This document shows positions 44,760-55,469 of a stretch of 64,000 bases of DNA, one piece after another. The first letter of the stretch is position 1, and every line of letters starts with the position of its first letter. Origin of the DNA: Thereva unica (lineage: Eukaryota; Arthropoda; Insecta; Diptera; Therevidae); contig OX465284.1 in assembly GCA_949987705.1 (NCBI GenBank), positions 70,045,470-70,109,469 of the forward strand, in the 5' to 3' direction. Both the position numbers and the translations under genes were made by a program. The notes beneath the pieces were generated by a model. That model had not been told where the DNA came from, ran no database searches, and saw only the letters and a list, made by a program, of their open reading frames with translations.

Positions 44760-45040
44760 CCGTGTAATCTTGGCTAGTTAGCTGCTCCTACACCTGACCG
44801 AAGCCTCGCTCATTCCATATGTCCCAAAATGGCAAAACAATCCACATAAAAGCCACCAAAAGAATCCATGGTCACCGGTGTTTCGCCCTATCAAACACCC
44901 AAGCTCTAAGCGACATTGCATTTCTGTTGCAGAGTGACAATCTACATATATATGTATTATGGTCGTGTTTCTGGGGACACACTGTCTTGCCCAACTCAGT
45001 CGCAGTTGCCGCCGAAGCGCTTGGATAATCGCCATCTAGA
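44760..45040 (-). pseudogene. LINE RNase H remnant (tentative)
   Basis: Minus strand 44967-44910 reads TTIIHIYVDCHSATEMQC, like the IYVDSQSA motif of LINE RNase H domains. Upstream is AIIQALRRQLRLSWARQC. The expected WVPGH motif is not recognisable. Frames are broken. Confidence 0.35.
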
Positions 45041-45304
45041 AACCAAACAAAAAGTCAGCCGAAGCCGACGATTATGTCACAAGATTAATAGCGACAAAGG
45101 TGAGTTTCTTTCCAGATTGGTGCTTCGGCAAGGTGTGGTGTGGCCGTTCAGGAGACCTTCAGCAAACAGCAGCGGCGGCGGTAACTCTACACCAATGTAG
45201 GCCTATATTGTGCTATGCCCCGGTCACTCACGGGCTCTTGATAGTCCATAAATTTTATCGTCCACTTCATTTCTCGGAGTCGTGCCGGCAATTATCCTTG
45301 GATT

Positions 45305-45567
45305 AACATTCTAGGAAGCCGTGTGCATTTTCTCCTCTTTTTCACTCGCCGTGGGTTGATCGTATCAAACGAAAAACTTTAATTGAGAATCTCGATGAAA
45401 TGGTCAACACGTTGACGAAAGCCCCGGCCTCGATGATGGGCCACCAAAACCGCGACGTACTCAAGTTCATGACGATCATTGCGCATCATGCTCCTCAGTT
45501 CGTGGCCGGTAATTACCCTACACGGAATTTTCAATGGCGGTTCATTTACCTTTCGGATAGTAATTGA
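45305..45567 (+). CDS. Possible host exon or unknown coding fragment
   Basis: A frame open from a stop at 45302 to a stop at 45565-45567 reads RIKRKTLIENLDEMVNTLTK, APASMMGHQNRDVLKFMTII and AHHAPQFVAGNYPTRNFQW. Its composition looks more protein-like than neighbouring frames and the DNA is GC-richer. I recognise no family. A possible acceptor (TTGAG at about 45384) and donor (CCG|GTAATT at about 45508) could bound an exon. It may equally be a relic. Confidence 0.25.
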
Positions 45568-45569
45568 GA

Positions 45570-46139
45570 TTTGGCTTATGGGTCGACATTAATCAAAAGC
45601 TGAAAATTGCGGTTTGTTCTTAAGCGGCTAATGATGACATCAATTGCGGCCCAAACGTACTTCTTCAGTCTTCGCTCGAAAAAAGTCTGTTCTCATGATT
45701 TTCGAGGAGGAGATTGTGTTCTCTGGGTTCTGATGCGACGACTTACATTGTTTTTTGCCGGCTGTAATTGGTCATAAACGTAATTAGATAATTCCTAATT
45801 TGTTAAGCCAAATAAACTGATGGATGAAACTGTATTGAAGCTGTCATAAGGAAATGCTCGCACTAGACCTGGAGAGGAGACGTCAATTGAAGCGCTAAGA
45901 AAAAACATCCTCTAATTACGGGTCGGTACTTTGTGAAGATTTATAAGAGCCACTCAAACTTTGAGACTAAAGATTTCACATGGTTAGAGATAATGCTGAT
46001 AGCCGCCATTTAGTGTTGTCTTAGTTTTTTGCAATTTTTATTCCGTAGCTAAATCCATTGCTTCCTCAGCTATTTTTTATGCTCTTAAGTTTAATTTTTA
46101 TATATTTCCTTTGCCTTATTAATATGTCATTATTTAAGA
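45570..46139. other. No recognisable gene
   Basis: AT-rich DNA without motifs between the possible exon and the Gypsy relic. Confidence 0.3.
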
Positions 46140-48060
46140 TTCAGATACCTAGTAGAACCGAGGATGAGCACACCTTTCCCTCGACGAGCTGTCCAACCGC
46201 CTCGATAGCTTCGGTTTAACTATAAAGCTAGAGAAACGCGTTTTTGGTGCAGAAGAGATAAAGTTTCTAAATTTAAGGCTATTTCGTTCTACCAATTTGG
46301 CTGAGATGCTGGTGGCGATCAACCAGCATTTGAGATACCTTCCCAACCACTCAGGAACCAATCACGTGTTTAACTTGCCAACTGAATGTCAGGCTACATA
46401 CCTCAAGGTGAAACCTCGAAGGGAGAAGCAACCCTTCTGAACTATCCAATTGAGGATGCAAAATAGAGCCTAACGACTGACTCTGATGATCACAGATCCA
46501 ACGTTCACAGGAGCAACCTCTAGCTTTTTATTCCAAAAAAGCTGTCATCAAGAAAACAGAAGTATTCTTCATTTGATCGCGAACTTCTCCCAAACTATGC
46601 AGCGATTAAAAACATCCGCTACTACGCTGAAAAATAAAATTTCGAGTTCTATACAATTAACAAACCACTGGTTCGTGTCCTTTATTCAAAAACGGAGCGA
46701 TCCTCTTGACACAGATTAAATATTTTGGTCTAATCTCTCAGTTTACCACAGTCGTCAAACATGTGTATGGTAAACAAAACCTTATCACAGACTGCTTGTC
46801 GCAGTTACTGGCTACCCATAACGTGGACTCAATCACTTTCGACCTGCCCAAACCAGCTCAGGCTCAACAAGGTTATACAGAGAGAGAGAGATCTATTTCT
46901 ACAAGAGCACTCCAGCAACGGCTCATGGGTAAAACTAGTGCTCACACCAAAGCATTTACCTCTAATCAGGTATGGTGTAAAACTAGTACAGCTATTTCCA
47001 GGCCTTGCATCGCCACCTTCTTGCGACGACTAGCATTCAATACCGATCATAGCCTGCCTCACCGTGGAATACATGTTACAAGACGAGCCGTTACCAAGAA
47101 ATACTTCTGGCCATCGAGCAGTATATACTTCAATGAATGAACTCGATCGGGTCTTGGTTGCCGGAAGTCCCAAGTTTCCAAACATACCAAATCTCCCTTT
47201 GAAGCCTTCAAACTTCCGATCATATCCTTTTGGATCTAGTGGGACCCGTATCACAATTTCCTAGATAGATCAACATATTAACGATACTAGATCGTTTCAC
47301 GGGATGGTACTCGGCAGTAATTGAATCCACCTACCATTAATAGGCAAACGGCAATGTCGATCGGTTTCATCGGCAACTGACAGCGTATTTCACAATACTC
47401 GACCAGTCATGGGGCAGTAACAGAGTATATATAGGACAGGCTCGACACAAAGTCATCTACAGTTTCTATTCCCCTCCTACGATGATTTAGAACGCATTGT
47501 ACATCCCAAAACTTTTGCATTCCAGAATTCTCTGGCCTGGAAGAAAGCACTTCGAGTTGAAACTCCGATGGCTTAAGGGGCCATCCATTAATTACGTCAC
47601 ACGAATTTCATGATTTTGACCCCCCCCCGTCCTTGTCACAGCTGGTCACATTTGGGAGACCCCCCCCTCCCTAATGTGACGTCACATATTGTGCAATTTT
47701 GCATCTAGAAGTTATTAAACTAAAACAGCAGTTCCGAAATTAGTGCCTAAAACAAAGAGACGCTCTGTAGGATAGAAAAATAATACACAGATCACATAAC
47801 CGCCATTGCGCGTGTGTCTGTCACCAGCTTTAACGCGAGTTTTTGCGGAACGTATCCTTCGCGTAATGAGCAGTATTACTATATTTAGATATATTAGATT
47901 TTGAAATGTGACGTAACAAAATTTAAGACCCCCCCCACCCCTTGTCACACAATGTCACACTTCGCCGACCCCCTCCCTCCCCCCTAACGTGTGACGTAAT
48001 TTATGGATGGCCCCTAAGGTCTTCCAACTTTGCTTCAATAACTAAACGATGAACCTCAGA
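46140..48060 (+). pseudogene. Ty3/Gypsy pol remnant (RT, RNase H, integrase)
   Basis: Order: RT tail LDELSNRLDSFGLTIKLEKR, VFGAEEIKFLNLRLF (46165-46275). RNase H follows with QEQPLAFYSKKLSS-like and KQKYSSFDRELLPNYAAIKN (46510-46620). The RNase H end is ISQFTTVVKHVYGKQNLITD, CLSQLL (46733-46810). The integrase zinc-binding start is SLPHRGIHVTRRAVTKKYFW (47050-47110), then HTKSPFEAFKLP and ILDRFTGWYSAVIES (47285-47320). Stops and frameshifts occur throughout, the RT palm and gag are missing, and no LTR was found. A TAA-flanked MITE has inserted near its 3' end (47577-48014), after which matching sequence continues. Confidence 0.8.
47577..48014. mobile_element. PIF/Harbinger-type MITE, 438 bp, TAA duplication
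   Basis: Perfectly matching ends GGGGCCATCCAT.AATTACGTCACACG in inverted orientation, flanked by TAA at 47574-47576 and 48015-48017. The subterminal zones carry C-runs (GACCCCCCCC, ACCCCCCCCAC) and repeated TGTCACA motifs with an internal GTGACGTCACAT palindrome. A three-base TWA duplication fits PIF/Harbinger. Non-coding. Confidence 0.82.
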
Positions 48061-48199
48061 TACCACCTCAGAGCCCTATCTGGCCTTTTCATTGCCTTGA
48101 TACCCTGATGATTCTAGACCCAGTCAAGGGGAATTTTTGCGGTTTCCGGTTTTATGTAGAGGGCCAATCTAACCAATCTAATCTACCACTGTTGGAGAG

Positions 48200-48900
48200 A
48201 TAGTCTATGTGGGAAAGATGACTTAGATGACCCAATTACTTAATTCACTAACTACATAAGTGCCCTTAGAAAAAAACCACCTCATTCGTAATTCCTACTT
48301 ATTCCTACTTATGATCTGGTGGATGGCCTTCAGCCTCAATTCCACCATTCTAACAACAACCTAGCTCTTAATATCAGCGCATGTGAAATCATGACTAGAA
48401 GACGTCGTCCTATAATATTTAACTACACCTTTTCTATTGAGAGTATCCCTCACGATCTCGGGATTAGATTTGATAGTAAGCTGGATTTTTTCACTTACAT
48501 CAAATATATTTCTTTTAGAGGCAGTTTAGTCCTGGGTTTTATAAAAAGGTGGTCCAAAGAATTTCACCACCCATTGATCACTAAACACCTATACATTTTT
48601 TTTGTCAGATCATTCCTTGAATATGCGTCCCAGGTTTGGTCTCTACTCTGCTCTTCGCATGTTGGAAGTATTAAATCAGTTCAACGAAGGTTCGTTTGAT
48701 TCGCACTGAATCATATTCCTTTGGAAGACCCATTAGTTCTTCCATCATACGTATACCGTCTTAAGTTACTCCACTTAAGAATTTTCCATGAGCGTCGGGA
48801 TTAGAGCAATCACAAGCATTTTTCGCATATCAGGTGCACCTTTTCTCACATGTGAAAAGGGTAGAGCGGCCCATAATTGACGTATGCAACCATAAACTTT
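48200..48900 (+). pseudogene. Jockey-like LINE RT C-terminal fragment
   Basis: Frame 48319-48699 reads NLALNISACEIMTRRRRPII, IPHDLGIRFDSKLDFFTYI, LVLGFIKRWSKEFHHPLITK, FFVRSFLEYASQVWSLL and SIKSVQRRFV. It continues after a stop as FALNHIPLEDPLVLPSYVYR. These are the post-palm blocks of Jockey/CR1-type LINEs and resemble the minus-strand copies at 30.4 and 60.5 kb. The palm is missing. Confidence 0.75.
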
Positions 48901-48949
48901 TTGATGTATTCAACTCGTGTGACTACAACAACTTAATTTAGAATAGTTT

Positions 48950-49900
48950 TGTTTGATTACAACTCAATACCTAGATTCTGACTGAGTCAACATAAGGCAA
49001 GATGACATTTACATTTGGTGAGAAAGTACTTAATACAATGGGAACCTTACTAACCACCAGACTTGAAGATAATATCCTAGGATTTAGAGGCAGTTTATTG
49101 GTAGCAGTTCAATGGAAAATCTCATCAAATATGTAATTGTTAAATCTACGAATGTCAACGGTTGAATCGATGAATCGGTCTACTTATGTAGATTTGCACA
49201 TCATCAGCATATAAATGAGTGACAGATAACCTTCCTTCGATGTAGATGCTGAACAGTAAAGGACCCAGAATAGAGCCTTATGGAACACCACTGCGTAGAA
49301 ATATGGGCTCGGAATATGTATCCTAGATTTTAACGATTTGAAAGCGACCAAATAAGAAGCTTAGAATTATCTTCACGGCAGTAGAACCAAGACCGAAATT
49401 ACTATCTAATTTCCTCAAGAGCTTTCCATGCTTTCGAGAAGTCCAGTAAAGTCAAAAAAGTTTTTTTTTACTGTTGTCCAAGGCATCATTGATATCAGAA
49501 TTGACTTTTAGTAGTGCAGTTTCACAACTATGTCCTGATATAAAGCCAGATTGTTTTCTTCAATATGCGAAATGAGTTGCTTAAAAAGTACATTTTCGAA
49601 TACTTTTTTCAAGAAATATAGCAGACGAAAATCAGACGGTTGAAAAGTACAACTCGCGCACTTCCTCATTATGCGTCTTTTTGTATCGATGATAAAGAAA
49701 GTCTCTTTCAGCCAAGGACACCGCGGTATATAAACCCTTTTTAACCTTAGAGGAACATGTCATAAAAGGGCCGAATAGAGTCATAAAATGCTTGGAGTTC
49801 ATTTATATTTTAAGTAGACCGGGTCTCAAGATAACTCTCGACATGCAATCTCAAGTTGCTGCAAATTAACGCGTTTGAAGTCACGGAACGATATTATTTG
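48950..49900 (-). pseudogene. Jockey-like LINE RT palm region
   Basis: On the minus strand, around 49310-49180, the sequence reads FLRSGVP, a stop, GSILGPLLFSIYIEG, then RLSVTHLYADDVQIYIS. These are the GVPQGSxLGPLLF motif (Q mutated to stop) and the catalytic YADD. Upstream (49470-49320) lies the degraded F-D-F-S-K-A-F-D region. Frames are shifted, so it is inactive. Confidence 0.7.
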
Positions 49901-50041
49901 GAACTGCCTTTTCTGCACCAGTATCGAATTGGATAGCCAAGCCAAAGAGCAGATGGTGCACTTGCACCGGACGCAATTTCCGAAATTAAGATTTTAAACT
50001 AGTTGGGATGTGGGTTTGACCCCTTCGGTCCACACGATTAA

Positions 50042-51142
50042 CTTCCCAGTATGATGAACGAAGATGGAATAAACTGACTTCTTACAAAATAGTTATACAT
50101 TTAGCACTAGTGGAAAATTGGCTAGTATCAGAACTGATGACAAAGCAATCCCGAGAGAAGCTAGTTCAAATAACTATAATAGTAGTAAATCCGCAAGATT
50201 TTTCTAGAGAATTTGTTTTTCCTGAACGTTAGCAAACAAACATGTCCTCCGTATTTCATTCGCTGCGCTAAAACGGGTGTTCAAATTCGTATTGAGCTGG
50301 CTGAAGCGCCATTGACAAACTGAGAAACGAATGACTGCATTTGGAAATTCCAAAGCTTTCCGGAGATATTAGCAAAACTGTAACTGTTAAGTACTTGTCA
50401 GACTTGACCAAAAAGAACAAATTTTGCGGTAACTACTGGAAATCCCAGGATGAACCGCAATTTCCTGAAACTGTATCACGCGTAGAAAACAATTCCCCGT
50501 CAAAAAGTGCTCATCCAAGGTAAAGGATAACGAAATTTTTGCACGATCTTGAAAGGTTGTCGGATTTTGACAAGTGATGTTTTGTTCGAAGGCTGTCGCT
50601 GCGTAGAACCCAAAAAAGATCACTTCGTTTAGAACGGGTCTCACTCCATCGAGTTTATTAGAAATTAGCAAAACTTGTCAATTTAAGGTCTTTCTGACAA
50701 TTAGCCGAAGTTTTTCTATTTAAACAAAAAAGGCCCGACCGAATATTATGAAATTTTTTTCAGAGCATTTCTTCGTTAATATTCTTTTTTCGGCACCTCA
50801 ATGATGGCGATATAGTTTTTAGTTCGCGCGGTATCGTGCAGGTACAAAAATCATAAACGTTGTTTAAACAAAAAACGGTTCGACCGAATTTTATGAAAAT
50901 CTTTTCAGATCATATTTTGGTTAATACTCTTCGAACGACACCTCAACGAAGTCAATATCTTTTTTGGTTCGCGCCATATCGTGCAGGAAAAAATGACCAC
51001 ATCCGTACGCACACACACACACATACATACTTCCTCCCAATTTTTTGCTTAAAATGCTCATGGGACCTTGAAAGAAGAAAATACGTCGAAAATTTCGATT
51101 TCGATTTTCGGACCGATTACAATAACTTCCTATACTGGGAAG
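50042..51142. mobile_element. TTAA-flanked non-autonomous element, 1.1 kb
   Basis: CTTCCCAGTAT at 50042-50052 is inverted as ATACTGGGAAG at 51132-51142. Both are bordered by TTAA (50038-50041 and 51143-51146), as in piggyBac-type elements. The inside contains two tandem copies of a ~145-bp unit (50716-50850 and 50865-50995) and a (CA)n/(CATA)n run at 51006-51030. No transposase. The TIR is short, so the boundary call is moderate. Confidence 0.45.
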
Positions 51143-51214
51143 TTAAAAATTTAAAACTTCAAAAAAAATTTTAAAAGTGCTCCCGTGCCTTCATTGCTAT
51201 ATAATAAAGGAACT

Positions 51215-51306
51215 GTGCAAGATGTGGGCAATCCAATTCCATTTCGTTCGTCTGATTTCATCGTGTATCCTTTCTTGGCCGGCACGATACCACAGTTCTT
51301 GATTTG
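51215..51306 (-). mobile_element. LINE fragment, same family as 27-28 kb
   Basis: Matches 27468-27557 (CCAATTCCATTTC.TTCGTCTGATTT, CTATCCTTTCTTGGCCGGCACG, AGTTCTT). This is the RRRKWNWVGHTLRR-coding zone. It is interrupted on the right by a MITE. Confidence 0.75.
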
Positions 51307-51309
51307 TAA

Positions 51310-51566
51310 AGGCTGTATCAGATCCAAAGCAGCGCAACAAAAATATCAGCAGCAAACTGTTTCTATTGGTCAACGCGGGTCACATGACCACAGAAGCAGC
51401 ACTGAATGCTGACCATCAAGGCAGCTTTTTTGACGTTTAAGTTTTTTATTTAAGACGAAAAAGCGTTTGCTGCCTGCTGCTGCTACAACGAATCTGATAC
51501 AAGAACCAGCATGCTGCCTCTTCCGCTGCTGCTGTCGCTGCTCAAAAATTTGATCTGATACGGCCT
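51310..51566. mobile_element. PIF/Harbinger-type MITE, 257 bp, TAA duplication
   Basis: Inverted ends AGGC.GTATCAGATC with TAA on both sides (51307-51309 and 51567-51569). The interior is rich in GCAGCA/TGCTGC repeats in inverted arrangement, so a long hairpin can form. It is inserted into a LINE fragment. Confidence 0.72.
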
Positions 51567-51569
51567 TAA

Positions 51570-52205
51570 TTCGTACTAGTCGTACTATTATGGATATCTA
51601 ATTCTGCGAAAAACATCTGGATTACCTCTGTTTCGAAGTTATTTCCTTCCCTTCTATGCCCAGGAAGGCTGTCAAGGTGAACTGTTTTTTATTCTATGCA
51701 AGACTCTACAGTAGAAACTAATACATGCAGTGCAGTAAGGACCTGTTCTCCCTTGAAATATTAAAGTTTGGAAGGAATCTCTATTTTGGAGATTCGAGTA
51801 TATAGTCCTATAGACTTTCTAGATTTTGCAGGATTGTGCTGGAAATAGTTAGAGAAGTGCTGCTAACACCGTAAAACATCCTGGAGCATGAAACAGCATT
51901 AGCGGGAGGTTTTGTGAAGTTAAAGCGCAAACAAACTCAACGCAAAAGCAAGATCTCGAGGCAAATCCTGATTGGATAAAGGCAGGAGCGGCACTTTCAT
52001 AGGTTTATTTGATGCATTTGCACTGGGCGCAATAGGACGGGCGCAATTTCAGAAAGAGCTGCTGCCGTGCCTTCATTTTCATGTAACTCCACAAAGTGTT
52101 TGTCTTTTTTTTCTATTGTCCTTCACCGCGATCGAAAAATGAACAGCTGATGGGGGCGCAATATAGCATACTGCACCGGGTGCAACACCGGCCCTGGTCG
52201 CAGAG
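51570..52205. other. No recognisable gene
   Basis: Unique-looking DNA. Nothing recognised apart from a GGGCGCAAT repeat pair at about 52024 and 52154. Confidence 0.3.
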
Positions 52206-52480
52206 ATTATAACTTAGACCTTTATGCTATGATGAACGTAAATTGCAACCCTACCACCAGCACACCCTACAATATCATTCCTAAAAATATTATATCCAGG
52301 AATTGCTTCCAGTTTAGAGTTGATACTGTCATTGAGCCAGGTCTCACAGACAGCAATAAAATGGACACAAGACTTGGAAAATTAATCATGCAAGATATCA
52401 CTCTTGCTTCTAAGGCTTCTTGCTTTCATACAACATTGAGACCATCTGCAGGTGATGTAAATATCTTAAAAATCGTTCTT
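52206..52480 (-). pseudogene. Jockey-type APE endonuclease fragment
   Basis: Minus strand 52375-52214 is open and reads AVCETWLNDSINSKLEAIPG, YNIFRNDIVGCAGGRVAIYV, HHSIKV and a stop. CETWL and IPGYxxFRxDxxxxxGGGxAIYV are standard motifs of the AP-type endonuclease of Jockey/I/CR1 LINEs. The catalytic histidine end and the RT are absent. Confidence 0.75.
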
Positions 52481-52499
52481 ATTTTGTCCAGTGGGGGAA

Positions 52500-54530
52500 C
52501 ACTAGCCACCATCACCAGCTGAATATTGCAAGAGTTCGCACCAAAGAAAAAATATTTGCACGAAGCCCACAGAAATTTGCAAAAATCAAATCAAAAATTT
52601 TTGTAATGGGACTAGGTTGATATCCTCAATAACGTCATGTTGTAAAACTTTTTGTACTTGTTTGTACTTCTCACGTTATACCAACTCATAAATGCATGAT
52701 ACATGCAGGTAAAAACTTAATTGCTGAATATTTGTATTTTTTCCTATTTCCTTCCTGTTGTTGTTCTGGTACATTTTCACGCTCATAAAATCGATCTCTC
52801 GGCACAAATTCAATATTACTAAATACTTAATGTTCGATATCAATTATAAATCGTTTCAACCCAAAAAAACACACATTTTCCGAAAGCAATAAAACTATCG
52901 ACCTATAAAATCGCTATAAAATTATATTTTTGCGAAACTCTTAAATACCAGCCACAAGGCACCTGGGTGCGTTTGGGAGCATGATAAGCCACTTAAGAAA
53001 TTCCAATAGCAGTCCGCAGTCTACTTTCAGTTAATGACTATCAATAAAGTCCCCAGTATCTGAGCCGGCCTGCGTCTGCCACGGAACTTCGCAAAGAGCT
53101 CTGAAATAAACGTAAATATTCCTATCACACCGACTCTCGGCTAAATATGCCTAACCACACAGCATGGACTATCCACAGAGCAAAAGCCATAAACTCTGAT
53201 AATTTACGCAACCCTGATGTATATATAGAGAGATATACACTCACCCACCCTCTGCCTCTACTGTAGAAGGTTTGGGCTTAAGGTACTGGGAGAGCAAGGT
53301 GGTTCCAGAAAATTACACATTAACCCAAATTCAGCTCGAGGGGCACTTTTAGCCCGGGGTTGCAGGCAGTTCCTAGAGTTGGTCAGTCTATCTCTGGGGA
53401 GTTTCGGGTATATATATTATTCCAACCGGCAACCCAAGACCAGGGGGGAGACAGCAAGTGTAGCTTTAATCTTGCAGCAACAAAGTCTCGAAAATTCAAT
53501 CCACCTTTAGTTTACGGCTGGATGTGCTCGGAATACTCGGCATAAAGCATTTCGTTGGCCAGAATTGAGCAGCAATAAAACATCTCCTCATTAGCAAGCC
53601 ACAAATTGAAACCGCACTGACATTTTCAGCTGGTGCGGAATCTGGTGCTGGTACGCCCGAGCCGCCTAGATTCACTTTGATCACTTTCCTATGCGAACGG
53701 AACCCATTAGACTACGGCATTCACCTGGAATCCAGGTGAAATGTTCCGTACAACGAATTATATCGAAACTTGAATTGAATATTTTGAAGAAGAGGAAAAG
53801 AAGACGAAACAGAAATTGAATAATCGAGGAAACACGACGCTGGCTACTGCAGCAACAACGGCTAGAACGGCCGACTAGCCGCTGGCTCTATTGTTGTCCT
53901 AAGTGCCCGATTGCAGTGCTTACAAGACTGTAAAAAGCGATTTCCTCACCTGCGGCTTTTTGTTTCTTTATTTTCAAACAAATCCAGGAATCTAGCAGCG
54001 CTCCGCCGCCGAAAACTTTTTAGCATTTTAATTTCGCGGTGTGGACAATGGCGGTTTCACGTCTTCCATTGCATCATCGATTTATTGTTTGACGAGAAAA
54101 CCTTGAATTTTCGTGGTAATAAAAGTCGTTGGTCGTTTTTTCGGACTTGAAGGAGCAGCTTTAAGCCACTTCAGGTGAGTGAAAAAAGGTCAAAGTAGTT
54201 TTATTGGCGGTGAAGAAAGAAAGTTAGATGCTATGACTTGAAGAGATGTTGTTTGACCTTGAGTTGTGGCGGGTTTTTCTTGTATTTAAAAAACAAACAG
54301 AAAAAACGAAGGTTTTGCACTGACTGATGACAGTCCAAGCCGGAATCTGCACCTGCATCATCATGATGTGTACATTAACAAACTACATGTTTAGATCATG
54401 TTCCCTCTAGCATTCTACCATGTGGTAGTAGTAAATGCTCTAAGTCTGTATGACCTTAAGCTTCAATCTAAGATAGTTTTGCTGTTTAATACCGTTTTGT
54501 CGCCTTTAAAGTAGATCCCATCGAGTGAAT
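52500..54530. other. Transposon-poor DNA with a possible non-coding host exon
   Basis: No protein motif. A segment ending CCACTTCAG|GTGAGTG at 54173 has a strong splice-donor context after a GC-richer stretch (53750-54173). It could be a 5' untranslated exon of a host gene on the plus strand, but nothing confirms transcription. A 21-bp palindrome-like TTCACCTGG..CCAGGTGAA lies at 53722-53742. CACCTG/CAGGTG sites are frequent here. Confidence 0.3.
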
Positions 54531-54534
54531 ATTT

Positions 54535-54690
54535 TTATGTGAAAGGCTAGGCGGACCGAGGTAAGCCATTTATAGTCCCGTAGGTTCTTCCATTGATAGC
54601 AAAGTCGGACGGCAAATTCCAGCCGGAAAGATAAACACGAACCTCTGCGATAGTAGCCCGGCGCCTTAACCCCTAGCCTACCAAAAGCCA
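54535..54690 (-). mobile_element. tRNA-derived SINE
   Basis: Minus strand begins GGTAGGCTAGGGGTTAAGGC, then GCCGGGCTACTATCGCAG, then AGGTTCGTGTTTATC. These match box A, the anticodon-arm region and box B of a Leu/Ser-like tRNA. A unique body follows. The 3' end GCCTAGCCTTTCACATAAAA resembles the poly(A)-proximal end of the insertion at 15132-15540, which points to a shared LINE partner. Confidence 0.6.
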
Positions 54691-54961
54691 GCTTTAGCTA
54701 CTTTGACAGCACAAGACCCTTTATTTTTTGTTTATCTTCTCTTGGAAGACACAGAAGCTCCCTAGGTGACTCCAAGCCCTCCTATTGTGCTTGTAAGTTG
54801 GAGTGAGGGTGATATAAAGAAAAGCTTTTTTATGCTCTGGAAATCGACTGTTGCCCTCACTCCTGATGCCCACGTGGGATTTACAAATATTAAGCCAGCA
54901 GAAGCCTTTCATCGCCAGGCTTGTTCGCAAATCACCTACGGAGATTCTACTCAATTTAGAC
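54691..54961. other. No recognisable gene
   Basis: Short stretch between SINE and LINE; nothing recognised. Confidence 0.3.
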
Positions 54962-55466
54962 CTATTCCGAAAATGTCGGGGCAGAAGAAGACGTCAGTTC
55001 CAGATTAAATAAAGCACAAAGCGCATATGTATGCCTGTTCGGCGTATGGAGATCAACGGTGATCTCAATAAACACCAAATTGCGGCTGTTCAACTCCAAC
55101 ATTAAGGCAGTGCCTTTGTGCGGTTGCAAAACATGGAAAGTCACCCAATTCATCACAGGGCCTAAAAATGCGTTGGCAAAATAGAATTTCGAATGAAAAA
55201 CTGTGGAGCCGTGCCGGCCCAGAAACGATAGAAAACCAAATCAGGCGAAGGAAATGGAAATTCGTTGGCCATACCTTGCGACGCCAAAACGAAAATCTAG
55301 CCAAACAGACCATTGACTGGAATCCGCAAGAATCCCGGCGCGAACCCTACTATCAGGGGCCGCAACAACTGGGATATCCTGGTCAGAGCTGAGAGCTGTC
55401 GCGTAAAACAGAGTCCGCTGGAAGGCAAATGTTTCCGCCCTGTGTCCCATGAGGGATTAAAGGAGA
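54962..55466 (+). pseudogene. LINE RT C-terminus, same family as 27-28 kb
   Basis: Plus-strand relic. KMSGQKKTSVPD and CRFGVWRSTVISINTKLR-like blocks are followed by LFNSNIKAVPLCGCKTWKVT. After a deletion comes RWQNRISNEKLWSRAGPETI, ENQIRRRKWKFVGHTLRRQ and NENLAKQTIDWNPQESRR. The 3' end ...GGGATTAAAGGAGAACCAACC is identical in plan to the 27.2-kb copy. Stops and deletions make it inactive. Confidence 0.85.
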
Positions 55467-55469
55467 ACC

